Assembly (NCBI GenBank): GCA_905116865.2
Contig: CAJHNH020004890.1
Coordinates: forward strand, 1,945,478-2,009,477
Source of the DNA: Candidula unifasciata
Lineage: Eukaryota; Mollusca; Gastropoda; Stylommatophora; Geomitridae
DNA length: 64,000 bases
Direction: 5' to 3'
A program made the translations under genes and the position numbers. The notes beneath the pieces are model-generated. The model made no database searches, was not told the origin of the DNA, and saw only the letters and a list, made by a program, of their open reading frames with translations. Below are positions 1-10,394 of the stretch, one piece after another. The first letter of the stretch is position 1; each line of letters begins with the position of its first letter.

Positions 1-192
1 ATATTAACAATAATCCAAACTTCTGGCGAAATCCCAGTCTAAGATGTGGTGTGATCCAAATATTTAAGCAAGGAAGTGATAGAGATTTGAATAAAAACAA
101 CAAATATTAACACATTTAATCTTAGAGTTCAAGGGGCCGAAAGAGTTGAGACGAACTGAGCATACGGCGCTAATCCTAAATATTACAAAACC

Positions 193-1203
193 AGTAAACA
201 CACGATAGACGATTTGGTCAATATTAGAAAAAAAGACGATTTGGTCAATATTAGGAAAGCATACACGATGTACGAGTTGGTCAATACTACACTGTAAATT
301 ATATTCACAGGAATCGTGTTCTTCTTCAGCTAGATCCTGTTAGCCAGAGGTAACTTTGTTAAAATTATTTTACTGCATCCGAAAAAGAGCAACGGTCCCA
401 CAGAGATGCAGAGATGGATGAGTTCGTCAAAATTAGCAAAGAACATGCAATGTTTAAGTTGGTCAATATTAGCAAAGAACATATGGTAAATGAGATTCAA
501 ATATTACTAAAGAACACACGATGGATGAGTCGATCAATATTAGCAAAGAACACACATTGGATGAGTCCGTCAATATAAGTAAAGAAATTAGCAAAGAACA
601 CACGATTGATGTGTCCGTTAATATTAGCACAGAACGCACGATGGATGAGTCGGTCAATTTTAGCAAAGAGCACACAAGGGATGAGTCGGTCAATATTAGC
701 AAAGAAAACATAATGGATGGGGTCGGTCAATATTAGTAAAGAACACACAATGGATAAGTCGGTCAATATTATCAGAGAGCACACAATGGAGGAGTCGGTC
801 ACTATTAGCAAAGAACACACAATGGATGAGTCGGTCAATATTAGCAACGAACACATAATGGATGAGTCGGTCAATTTAGCAAAGAACACATAATGGATGA
901 GTCGGTCAATATAGCAAAGAACACACAATGGATGAGTCGGTCATTATTAGCAAAGAACACATAATGGATGAGTCGGTCAATATAGCAAAGAACACACAAT
1001 GGATGAGTCGGTCAATATTAGCAAAGAACATACAATGGATGGGGTCGGTCAATATTAGCAAAGAACACACAATGGATGAGTCGGTCAATATTAGCAAAGA
1101 ACACACAATGGATCGGGTCAGTCAATAGTAGCAAAGAACGCACAATGAATAAGTCGGTCAGTATTAGCAAAGAGCACACAAAGGATGACTCGATCAATAT
1201 TAC
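193..1203 (+). repeat. 36-bp minisatellite with an open coding-like frame
   Basis: About 25 degenerate head-to-tail copies of a roughly 36-bp unit with core GTCAATATTAGCAAAGAACA. Copies are irregular at the left (193-290 and 410-520) and regular from about 520 to 1200. Because 36 is divisible by three, one + frame stays open across several copies and reads as a 12-residue repeat containing DESVNIS and KEHTM. Indels break it into pieces of about 65-80 codons. No start context, splice signal or flanking domain supports a real gene here. The unit resembles the repeats in the C-terminal tail of the GPCR at 51440-55499. Confidence 0.9.
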
Positions 1204-1464
1204 TTTCATCTGCTTTAATTCCCATTTAAAAAAAAGATATCCTGATACCAATTCTAGAGGTAAAAGACCCTGAAATAAATGTTATTAAAAAAAAAAAAAA
1301 TTCCAATATACAACGGGATTCGTATACATATCCACTAGATCAGGAGACTTGAGTACTTACACTGACTACAAACTTAAGTAAAGGACATTTTTACGGATCC
1401 TATATAAAATGCTAGACTGAGATATTGAAAAACCAGTCGGTTTTCAGAGAGTAGGCAACATTAC
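1204..1464. other. Non-coding, A-rich
   Basis: AT-rich sequence with an A tract near 1288-1300. I see no gene or recognisable element. Confidence 0.6.
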
Positions 1465-1640
1465 ATAGCCTGCCTTTACTTGCCAGGACATTACCAGGTA
1501 CTCATTTAAGACTGGGTCGACATGGGGAAGGGGGGGGGGGGGGCTAATTCATTTTGAAACAAATCTGCTCCTAGGAGGATTTGCACCCAAGCCTTCCGGA
1601 CGTCAGGCGAACGGTAGTGTCTACACAACAGCAGCTCCAC
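1465..1640 (-). repeat. SINE family A copy (tRNA-derived), diverged
   Basis: Shares the ordered blocks 'CTTTACTTGCCAGGACATTA', 'GGTCGAC' and a tRNA-like block near 1570-1620 with the better copy at 2398-2655. It is interrupted by a poly-G tract near 1530-1543. Orientation is minus: the tRNA-like head is at the high-coordinate end. Confidence 0.6.
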
Positions 1641-2397
1641 CTGCCTACATATTCTGTTAAATAATTTCACAACCACAGATACTTGCCCACAAGTCCCCAG
1701 TCGCTGACAAGACATATAACAATACCTTCTAATCAACGGATTAGTAAATTAGAAGGCAATCCTGGGCTAGAATTATTAATAACCATGTAAAATCTCTCAC
1801 AGTCCTGAGTCCAACATATGAGATTTCTTCATTACTCCTGTGTGCTTGTTTGACTTAAAATTTACATACATGGCTCCTATATTTCTGAGAGTACACACAA
1901 TACAGGGAATATGTTTATGTAAACATCGTGTTACATACATCCACGCATGCAGCAGTTACTTCAACGCTAGATTCCCTCCAGTCATAATTACCCTTCTTCG
2001 TGTTCTAAATCTTGCTGGAACAAAAATGCAATGCACAACGGTAGACGTGTACCAACCAACACATTTGGCTTCTTGTCGCGGTGTTTCTCAAATCGTTGTT
2101 TTCTTAGACTCATAAGAAAGCAGGTCGTAATCACGCAGGTTGTGTGATGTTTCCTCTTGATTTAGTCGAGTGTGTTTAGTTCTTCTCTAAAGCTCCATGT
2201 TAGTGATTATGTTATATCATTTCATTCAGTCTAGTTTGCGCATGTATCAGTTAATTAATACTTTTAGTTTATTAGTAATCATTTTAGTTGTTCTCCATGT
2301 TTCCATTCCATAAAACTGTACTGATGTGAGAGAGTTAACCTGTAAGCTTTGAGTGCCACTTGATCTATAAAAATATAGTCATTAAAAGAAAATAAAG
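1641..2397. other. No recognisable feature
   Basis: AT-rich intergenic DNA. The short reading frames here (for example 1840-2115) have no recognisable domain and no splice-like boundaries. Confidence 0.6.
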
Positions 2398-2655
2398 GAC
2401 CCTTTTCCACGCCTGTAGGCGTATAGGGCATATAGGGGTAGACTATATATTTATAGGGCAATCGGCACAAGATGGGTGATTGTGTCAGTATCACACCGGC
2501 CGCCTTTACTTCCCGGGACTGCATCCGGCACGCACTCAAGGCTGGGTCGACCAGCCAAGGTTATTTTTGAAAAAATCCGGCTCTGTCAGGGAGCGAACTC
2601 ACGACCTTTCGTGCCGCGGCGAGCGTCTAGCAGCTCGGCCACGGCGACTCCCATA
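2398..2655 (-). repeat. SINE family A, near full-length, tRNA-derived
   Basis: Read on the minus strand, it starts with a tRNA-like head: an A-box-like TGGCCGAGCTGCTAGACG near 2645, then a B-box-like GAGTTCGCTCC near 2600. A body containing GGTCGACC and GGGAAGTAAAGGCGG follows. It ends in a small palindrome (TACGCC..GGCGT class) and a short TCCTTT-type end near 2398. This layout (pol III head, unrelated body, short tail) is typical of a SINE. Other copies lie at 1465, 14545, 30580, 31485, 33735, 42920 and 54370. Confidence 0.8.
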
Positions 2656-3330
2656 AAATTATAGATTTAGCAATATATGTCCAATATCTCGAAGGGCTGG
2701 AAAAAGTAATTTACTTCCACTCTTACTTTGGTTTATTCAGCCACTCCCTGGTCCTGAAGTAACGGGTCCGAACATCTAGCTATCTTGTCTACAGTGATGT
2801 AGACAAATAAAATGACCGGAGTCGAGTCGATATGTCAACAAGTAACAACACAAAACACAACTAGGATCAGAAAGAGATACTGAATATAACACATTAAATT
2901 AACTAGAAGGCTCATCGAAAGGAATGGAAACGAAGCAGACGAACACAACGGAACGTATCGACCAAAGTCTTTATCAACGGAATACTAATAAAGCGCGTCT
3001 TTACGTTTAGTTCTATTTTAGCTTTCAAATCATTCTGTAGTTTGATTTGTTTTTAAGTTACTTCATGGATTAAAGTTAGCTGCACATCCTGCTCAGGACT
3101 TTGAGAACCAACTCTAGCAATAATTGGTTGTTGTTTCGTTTTACTAGGCAATTTATCTCATCCATTACCCTGTAATGGTAGTGGACGAACATGGGTGGCG
3201 ATATACTGCAGGCTTCACTGTGTTGCAGCTTATAAATGTAAAAATGTGATGTATACTCCGTTCTGTTATATGGTGCAGAAACTAGGACAATGAACAAGCA
3301 GCTAGAAAAAAAATTGAGTCCCTGGAAATG
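2656..3330. other. No recognisable feature
   Basis: AT-rich non-coding DNA. The minus-strand open frame at 3076-3354 has no recognisable motif. Confidence 0.55.
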
Positions 3331-3660
3331 TGAGTACAAAGAAAAATAGGTCATTTTTCATAGAAACAAAAACAGGTCAATACAGAGGTTCTGGAAAGGC
3401 TACAAATGAAATGAATTACTGAGATAAATATACGAGATACAACTAAAATACTTTGGCCACATTAAAACGCATAACACGCTTTAAAATTATACTGGAGGGA
3501 AAAGTCGAAGGCAAGAGAGCAAGAGGTGGGCAACGATATAAATGGATGGACAACATCAAGATCTGGACAGGCACGAGTCTGAGAGAGTGTACAGTTAGGA
3601 CAAGAGACGAGCGTGTTAGTGATCAATTGCAGCCGACCTTCCTTGTAGAGACGGCACCTG
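3331..3660 (+). pseudogene. Non-LTR retrotransposon relic, RT C-terminal end
   Basis: The + strand reads a decayed copy of the region after the reverse transcriptase domain: a 'LKYFGHI' block near 3447, then a basic 'GKRARGGQRYKWMDNI' block near 3500-3560 and a 'WTGTSLREC' block. This order (GH-x-x-R, basic GRxR-x-x-W, W-T-G) is the usual C-terminus of RTE/CR1-like endonuclease-RT proteins. Stops and a frame change precede it. It is a 5'-truncated dead insertion and the clade is not resolved. Confidence 0.75.
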
Positions 3661-3924
3661 ATTGATTGGTTGACTGTAAAGCTAAGTGATTGAATGCATT
3701 GTGGTCACTGTCCGTTTGTGTCGCATTCTTTTAAAGTTTTTTTAGGAGCAATCTTCAGTTTGTTATCGTGACAATGAAGCTGACTATATCTACATGTTAT
3801 TTGCGTTGCCAGTTTTTCATTCTGAACCAGTACAATGTGCAAAACAATTCCTCCACTGATTTGCCAGCGGATGGACAAGGTAAGACTACCTCTTCTTCAA
3901 AACATTCACACTGGCTGGACATGC

Positions 3925-4090
3925 TGAACGAAAGAACTAACTTTATTTTCAAAGGGTCACAAAGTGGGCACACAGGTCTGTCTTACAATCGGCCCTTCCA
4001 AGCACTCATCTTTCACTCAGCAGTTGTATTTTATCAATAAGCATGTTATGTTCATATAATAATATGCGTATTATGAATATCAAGAAAAAA
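3925..4090 (+). repeat. Dispersed repeat family G copy
   Basis: Shares an 'ATTTTCAAAGGGTCACAAA' start, an 'ACACAGGTCTGTCTTAC' middle and a GCATGTTATGTTCATATAAT end with 32780-32905. The first part also appears at 47020-47100 and 56595-56690. It is a short interspersed repeat of unknown type. Confidence 0.6.
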
Positions 4091-4869
4091 CACAAGAGCA
4101 TGGTAAGTAAAATGACCATTGGTCAAACATAAACCAAATAAATTTCGTCGCTTTAAGAAAACAGCAGCAGTGAATGTGCAGTTATAAATTATAAAACTAT
4201 AATGAGAAGGGCAATCGATGCCATGTGCTAAAATTCGTATTGGAATTTTAGAGATTTAAAAAAAAAATGTGATGGTACGAATTGTGAAGCGAAATACAGT
4301 TGTGTAAAGTCTAGTCTGGCAGTTGATAAAATTCTTGGACTTTGTGCCGTTTTATTACTGCAATTTCAGCTGTTTCTTCTTCATCTTCGAGTTCATCGGC
4401 GGCAGTAAACTCCAGCGCAAAGTTCTGGTTGTTGATACTAGATGGAAGAGACACACACCTGCCTCTACTGTGTGTGATATAGAGTGTGTAGGTTGTCAGC
4501 AGAGTTTGCCGAGAGTCGACGTTGCTGTTCTATCTTCGCATGAAGACACATAGTAGGAATTATTCATCTTCAGCTAATTTCATCACGTGTGGTTTTGTAA
4601 TAAGCTGTTTATGACAGTGCATTTGAGTTCTACAGACTCTTATTACAGTCGTCATCAGCCGTGTTTTTGCCACCCAAAGTTCGTTTGTGGTCTTTATCAG
4701 TGAACGAAAGACCTTTAGACTGATGCGGTGTGCTGGCTACCACATGTGTTTATGTTACACTTGCCTGTTGAACCTGCATACGACATCCATCAATATCAAT
4801 AATCAAATTTATGACACTTCTGAAAAAAAAAGTGTTATCAATAACAATATTCAGTCATTATCCTGTTGT
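4091..4869. other. No recognisable feature
   Basis: AT-rich non-coding DNA between a dispersed repeat and a LINE relic. Confidence 0.5.
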
Positions 4870-5760
4870 GACAATATATGTCATATAGGGCTCGTAGTCT
4901 ATTCCTCAATTCCGTTCTATTCTGTGCAGTCAGTTCAATTTCATGGATAGAATATAATCCAGCAGCTTTTGCCTCTCTTATCAACTTTCGTCTTAGGGTT
5001 TCTTTTAGGCATCGTCGTCGCCCTAATCTTTAAATTTCCCGTGTTAATGCCTGTTTGATTCTCTGCTAGTTTCTTCTTTGGATGTGTCTAATGTAGTAGT
5101 GCCATCTTCTCTGTCTTTCAACTGTTAATACAAGTGTATGCCCTGACATTAGCCTTATTTTTCTTGTGTCCTTTTGATGCCATCTCGTTTTTTTTCATAA
5201 TTTTTCTTAGAAATTTGTTTTCGAATGCTTTTCAACTTTCTTTCTGTGTCTTTAGGGGTTTTACAACTTTAACCTGAATGTGTTAAAACCGAAGCAATTT
5301 TAGAATTGAAAATACGTCACTTGGTTTTAAATCTATGCGACTAGATTTTCTTATTTTGTTTGAGCTACGAAAAACCTGTCGTAATTTCTTTCTTTGTCTG
5401 TCTTCCCTATCACAATTACTCCCTAAATAAGTGAATTGAGTTGTTACTATTTAATAACTGTTGTCTTCAGTGGTACATCCGCTTGATCTGTTTCTGGTGT
5501 CTTCAATATATTAGTCTTTTCACAACTTATTTGTAGCCCAACCCTTCATTCTATAGGTGCTAATACGTCTGTTTTCTTTTGCATGTCATTGCTGTTCTTA
5601 CTTAGCAGAAAATAATCGTCAGCAAAAGCAAAATTTCCAACTGTGTGTTCTTTACCCAGTTAATGCCAGTGTTTCCAAAAAACAGTTTTTCACCACCGAG
5701 TCAAAGTTTGTGCCAAATAATACAGGAGATAAATGCATTCTCGTTTCAGTCAAGTATCAA
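4870..5760 (-). pseudogene. Non-LTR retrotransposon relic, reverse transcriptase
   Basis: Reading down from 5760 on the minus strand: an 'LSPVLFGTNFD' block, the RT catalytic motif as FAFADD (both Asp kept, near 5605-5625), then QKKTDVLA, a VGLQIS block and a 'SLTYLGS'-like block near 5430. A diverged finger-like C-terminal segment continues to about 4930. The order matches the RT palm to C-terminus of RTE-like endonuclease-RT elements. Several stops and frame changes are present, so the copy is dead. Downstream blocks are weaker than the RT core. Confidence 0.75.
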
Positions 5761-5806
5761 ATTAAAAGCAATCAATTCAACCATCGTCCATTCGCATATT
5801 CACAGA

Positions 5807-5808
<2 letters not shown>

Positions 5809-5845
<37 letters not shown>

Positions 5846-5846
5846 C
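5809..5846. repeat. (CA)n then (CAA)n microsatellite
   Basis: An uninterrupted CA run followed by four CAA units. Confidence 0.95.
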
Positions 5847-6094
5847 AACAACAACGTATTTTTGAGCCATTTTATTGATGGCTGGGTTCACGTGCGCCTG
5901 CAGACGCGCACACACACACACATGTTTCAAAGGTTTCACCAAAGATTAAATTAATGTGGCAGCACTGCTCATGATGTATACACGTTGTCATGAATCTGTA
6001 GTGATTGTATTTCTTCTTGGGAAAGTTCAGTAATTTCCGTGCCTTGCTATCAGTTATGCACATCTGGAACATGTCTTTTTTTGGCCTTGTTTGT

Positions 6095-6340
6095 TGGAAC
6101 ATCATCATCAATTCTCGTTATGCCTAGTGGCACATGAGGCTTCAGAGAGGACTTTCCATGCTTTCCAGTCCTGTGCAGTTTTCCATGTCAGAGATGCTGC
6201 ATTCAGGTCACTCTCCATCGTTCGTCTACATGTTGTTTTCTGGCGCCCCTTCTTTCTCTTTCTGCATTTCTTTAATTACTTGGTCGGTTTTGACCGTTTC
6301 AAACATTGTTCTTACATTCCAGAAGCCAAATCTTAATTTG
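6095..6340 (-). pseudogene. Non-LTR retrotransposon C-terminal end and 3' tail
   Basis: On the minus strand from about 6245 it reads a basic RKKGRQKTTCRRT block, then SDLNAASLTWKTAQDWKAW and an ending of the type 'EASCATRHNEN'. A GATGATGAT run follows near 6106. The LTW..AQDR..W and CATxH endings are typical C-termini of endonuclease-RT LINE proteins. It is separate from the RT relic at 4870-5760. Confidence 0.75.
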
Positions 6341-6617
6341 GTTCTGACGTCCAGTAGACTGGTTTTCCCCATTATGGGCTTTCTTTCGGCTTTCACCCAT
6401 GTTGTTCATGCTGACAGAGGGACTCTGTCCCAAGAAGGCTGGACGTTTAGAAGTTTTAGTAACGTAGTTTTTTTTTTTTACAGGGCTGAGCTCTCAACAC
6501 TGCTTCCAAAACCCCGCCTGGAGGACCAGAAGGCCATCTTTAGTCTGGCCTCTCACCAATGACTTGTCCGGCTTTGGTGACTCTGCCAGGAAAATACGTT
6601 CCCGCTGGCATAGCTCA
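6341..6617. other. No recognisable gene
   Basis: Open on one frame for a stretch (6134-6562 +), but that frame is antisense to the LINE end and carries no motif. Confidence 0.5.
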
Positions 6618-7404
6618 CTAGTTGTTTGTTAGATCTATTCTTCTAATTATATTACAGAGTTCTCTAAACATATTCCGCACCTCATTACGGAATTTGCAGC
6701 CAGTGAAACGGTATAGGATGAAGTTGATGAAGTTGTTTAAGTACACTAAAATGATGATAACTGTGTGTATGAGGTACAGTACAGCAACATCCTTATAGGT
6801 TAGAGCTTGCTCATAAAGCTTAGGCCATAAGATAAACAATACCCTGACTGGAGCACTTGTTATCAGAAACACCATGGTTACAGTAAACAACATATTTGTC
6901 AGTCGTGAGTTGCTCTCCTGTCTGCCAGTGACCGCTAACGACTCATGGCTGGCGTATTTGGCAGTCTTGTCCTCGGCAATCTTGTGCATCTTTCTGCAAC
7001 GAAGCAGTACTCTCGTGGCGATGCAGGAGTTGCTCACAATAAAAATAATCAAAGGAATAAAACAATTCACACATAAATCAATCTACGTGTAAATGCGATA
7101 AAAGAAATGTGAATAATTATCAGAGACAAAACGACAGTTGAACTGTATCGACGTGTTTTCATGTGGCTTCACTCTGTCTCCAAATCCATAGAGAAAGTGG
7201 CTGCTGTGAGCAAGTATAACCACTACTATACAAAATATACTGATAATCGAAGACTTTTGTGTGCAGAAGGTCTTCAACCTGTGAGGAAAACACACTGACA
7301 AAAAATGTTTAATGGTGAATGCCACGAGGACCGAGGCAGAGATGTCCAGGGCTACATATATCAACCAGATGTTGATCTTGCAAATGGGCTCTGAAACCTC
7401 TGCG
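6618..7404 (-). pseudogene. Class A GPCR pseudogene (TM3 to C-terminus exon)
   Basis: This exon is homologous to the last exons of the GPCRs at 31894-32662 and 52901. A good acceptor (pyrimidine tract then TTTAG at 7405-7406) precedes it in the same phase as its relatives. From 7404 downwards it reads ICKINIWLIYVALDIS (TM3 with the conserved Cys), then TM4 and a loop. An in-frame TAG at 7083-7085 replaces the Trp of the PW-I/L-D/E-F block that starts TM5. The frame continues unbroken to a stop at 6618 through TM5, TM6 (LITSAPVRV) and TM7 (NNFINFILYRFTG). The E-R of the E/DRY-like motif is K-H. The TM1-TM2 exon was not found on the expected side up to 10.4 kb. One nonsense change plus the lost motif point to a pseudogene; a sequencing error at the TAG cannot be excluded. 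Confidence 0.88.
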
Positions 7405-8057
7405 CTAAAGGTAAAGACAAAAGAATATTAAATTCTACATGCATTCTTTAATGGGTTGAATACAATAGATATAATATGGCTTGATATCTGTATGGTCTGA
7501 GCTAAGGATGTGTTAAAGACCGATAACTCGGGTCACAAGAAAGGTGGAATGCGCGCAAATAGAAACAATTGCTCTAATCTTCTTCTTTTTCTTCGCGTTC
7601 ACCAGCTGTACCCTTTGGCGGAAAGTTCTGGTTGTTTCACCACTTCTAAACTGCAGTCCTGCTCCAAAACCTGAGTGTTGCGTGTGCACCATTTTACAGA
7701 TCTGATTCAATTGAATACAGACGGCTGGTAATTGCTCTAATAATTAACAGGTTATAATATAAAAAGCTCATCCAGTGATTCGCTATCCCCTATACATACT
7801 ACATGGCCTCATATCAGTATACTGGGCATCCCCTTCATGATTAGGTACACCTGTGAAACAAAAAACAAAAATGTACAAAATATGAACTGACCAGTTACAA
7901 ACATGCCATGTCCATACGTGACTTTATACAGAACAAAAGGTGTCCAAATGGCCACCGTGAAGAACCTGAGATGGCCAGTAAAACAAAAAGTTGGCAAGAT
8001 GGCCGCTATAAAAAAAGATTGCCATGGACAGCGAAACTAACAGTTGGAAAATAGGCT
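7405..8057. other. No recognisable gene; expected intron side of the GPCR pseudogene
   Basis: AT-rich. Loose repeats of the form GATGGCC...AGTTGG are scattered from about 7930. Confidence 0.5.
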
Positions 8058-8150
8058 GATGGCTAGTTAGTGACAGGATAAATGGCTAGTTAGTGACAGG
8101 ATAGATGGCTAGTTAGTGACAGGATAGATGGCTAGTTAGTGACAAGATAG
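8058..8150. repeat. 23-bp tandem repeat, four copies
   Basis: Unit GATGGCTAGTTAGTGACAGG plus ATA, at 23-bp spacing, nearly identical. Looser relatives extend from about 7930 to 8350. Confidence 0.9.
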
Positions 8151-8580
8151 CTTTTGGTCAGTGAAAGATATGCCAGCTACAGTGCAGGAATTGGTGAGTA
8201 CAAGTTGTCATGATGGTCACCTGTGAGGAAAGGTGTCACTTTTGTAATCAATAGTTGGTACGATGGCCGATGGCCGGTTAGTGACTTGAGAAGAACAGTA
8301 AAAGTAGATGACAAGAAAGTTGCCAGGATCACTGCTAGTTAGTAAAATACATAGTTTGGCAATGTGGCCTCCTGGTCCCTAATAAAATGGCAATTACCGT
8401 GATTGATCTGACAGGAACAATTATCAAAGTAATCTCTGTGAAAAAGCTTGACATAAACAGAGAAACGAAAACTTGGCATGCTTTTTTTTTTAAATATTGT
8501 CTTCCCATACATCTACTTTTTGTAACAGGCCAAGCAAAAGACTATAGTAAGGCACTTCCCGGGATTTCCTTCTTCAAACT

Positions 8581-8690
8581 ATCTAGCCAGACACAGCTTG
8601 ACAGATGCACGGACAAAGAGATGATACTGAAACCATCTAACCAGACACAGCTTGACAGATGCACGGACAAAGAGAAAGAGATGATATTGA
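8581..8690 (+). repeat. 54-bp direct duplication
   Basis: The block beginning ATCTAGCCAGACACAGCTTG recurs 54 bp later as ATCTAACCAGACACAGCTTG. The second copy has a 6-bp AAAGAG expansion. No gene is implied. Confidence 0.9.
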
Positions 8691-8822
8691 CATCAAATCG
8701 ATAATTTTACCATGTAGAGGTATTTACAAAATCAAATCTTGATACTAAATATTTCAACAAATGAACATCTAATAACATTTCGGACATTATCATAAAGGGT
8801 GTTCATGCTCACAACTCCATGT

Positions 8823-8861
<39 letters not shown>

Positions 8862-8888
8862 CACGAGAGCACGTGCGTGCACGTGTGT
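8823..8888. repeat. (GT)n microsatellite with GC-rich end
   Basis: A GT run from about 8826 passing into GCGCGC and GTGCGTGCACGTG alternating purine-pyrimidine sequence, a potential Z-DNA tract. Confidence 0.9.
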
Positions 8889-9124
8889 ATATTGAACTGC
8901 ACATAATGTTAACAAAATTGAAAATCAGAAAGATATCTAACAACTTTAGTTTAAAGGAATTTCCTAACTTTCTCTTAATATTTAACCAAATCAGATAGCA
9001 CCTGCCTACATTTTATCTATGTGCATGGTAAACCAGTATCACAAACTGAAAGACATAACGCTGTAAATATTTTCTAAAGGCGTGTCGTGTAATTCCTGGT
9101 TACTACCTTTTATTTTTGTTGTTG

Positions 9125-9480
9125 ACAGGTCAACATCTTGGATCCTACAGCAACTTCACTGGAGCCTACACTAGTCTTTGAGGGATCAGTATTTGCTGTA
9201 TCTAAAGTCATATCCTGAGCCACAGAAAATTTCCATGGAATCTAAAAACACGACCCTAGAGCCACCGCCAGCTTCGCTAAAACCACTGGCAATTTTACTG
9301 GAGCCTTCGCAGTCTCTGAGGGAGCAATCCATTAATAATCAAACCCTAAGGGCCGCTTCAAACTATTTTATTTTAAAGGAAGTCATATCTATATTCGCCA
9401 CCCTTAAAACACCACATCAGCTAACAAGGCAACACCAGCCCCATTTGCAATAATTTCAATTTGTGCTGTCATATATTAAA
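9125..9480 (+). repeat. Degenerate short repeat around CACTGGAGCC
   Basis: Blocks like 'CTTCACTGGAGCCTACA', 'TTTACTGGAGCCTTCG' and, at 9785, 'TTTCACTGGAGCCTCC' recur at irregular spacing. The 9178-9453 frame therefore reads like a proline-rich peptide, but it has no domain or homology I recognise. The array resumes at 9770-9840 after interspersed elements. An A tract at about 9478-9491 separates the parts. Confidence 0.45.
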
Positions 9481-9624
9481 AAAAAAAAAAAACTAGAGCA
9501 TAATAATGTCTGGACCCACCCTAAAACCAGTCAGTAAAAGTCTCGACGCCGCTTGGAACCAGCCTTGGATTGTGTCAGTCGTCTCCTTGTCGGATAAAGT
9601 ATAACCGGGGCATAAATATGGCCT

Positions 9625-9765
9625 AGCCTAGATATGGTTTAATGGCTGAAAAGGATTCCTGATACCTTTCCACGGATGAACCTCATCCGCATGGTGACAC
9701 TTTATGTCACCGGGTGTTTATCGCTTGTGTCATGTCCTGGTAGGGTACAACAAGCAAGCAAGCCT
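9625..9765 (+). repeat. Dispersed repeat family B copy
   Basis: Contains GATGAACCTCATCCGCATGG, a 'TGACACTTTATGTCACCGGG' palindromic block and TGTTTATCGCTTGTGTCATG. The same ordered blocks recur at 15840, 38283, 43115, 44620 and (minus strand) 53400. Probably a SINE-like or short non-autonomous element. Confidence 0.7.
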
Positions 9766-9844
9766 TGGATCCTTTACCGATTTCACTGGAGCCTCCATAA
9801 CTTCATTGTAACTCCTACAAACACATAAAGCCACCGCGAATATA

Positions 9845-10075
9845 GGTTAGTTGCTTATTCTTTACAGGACGTTGCAGAGCCAATCCCAGCAGCCCATGGC
9901 TGTTGTGTGGTTTCTCTAGGCAAATTTACGTCCAGTAGTTTGCCATTGCTACTGGACGGTCGGCCCCCTGATACCACTGTCGAAACCAACGCAAGGCACA
10001 TGGCCAGAAGCTGGGATCGAACCGGGCACTCCGGCATTACGAAGCGTTCTCATCGACTTAGCCACAGAGCCGACA
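9845..10075 (-). repeat. SINE family C copy (tRNA-derived)
   Basis: On the minus strand the head near 10060 is followed by a B-box-like GGTTCGATCCCAGC at 10009-10025. The body carries ACTGGACG and GCAAATTTACG blocks, and the element ends in ACGTCCTG-like sequence. The same order is found at 45165-45345 (-) and 60755-60985 (+). Confidence 0.75.
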
Positions 10076-10394
10076 CCGCGAATATAGCTGTGTTTTTTCT
10101 TCTTTGTCCTAAATTAGGAGAGCCTCGAGGGTTAACACTGAAATACTGATCACTATATACTACTGAGGTATCAGGGATCCCTTTATACACAGAACAAAAG
10201 GTAAATGAGGCCACATTAAACGCTCTAAGCTTCTTTATGAATAAATGCAGATTGTTGGCTTGTGGATAAATGCAGTCTGTTACGATAAATAAATTAACAC
10301 TTCTCTGTCTAAAATTCTGACTATGTCTGTTCCTATAGTATATATGTAGTATATGTCTCTTTAACTTGAAACAAACATAGTCATATGGCATAAA

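Noticed and set aside
1840..2115. 91-codon + strand frame
   Set aside because: No domain, no splice context, and unremarkable length for AT-rich DNA.
6134..6562. 142-codon + strand frame
   Set aside because: It is antisense to a LINE C-terminal relic and shows no recognisable motif.
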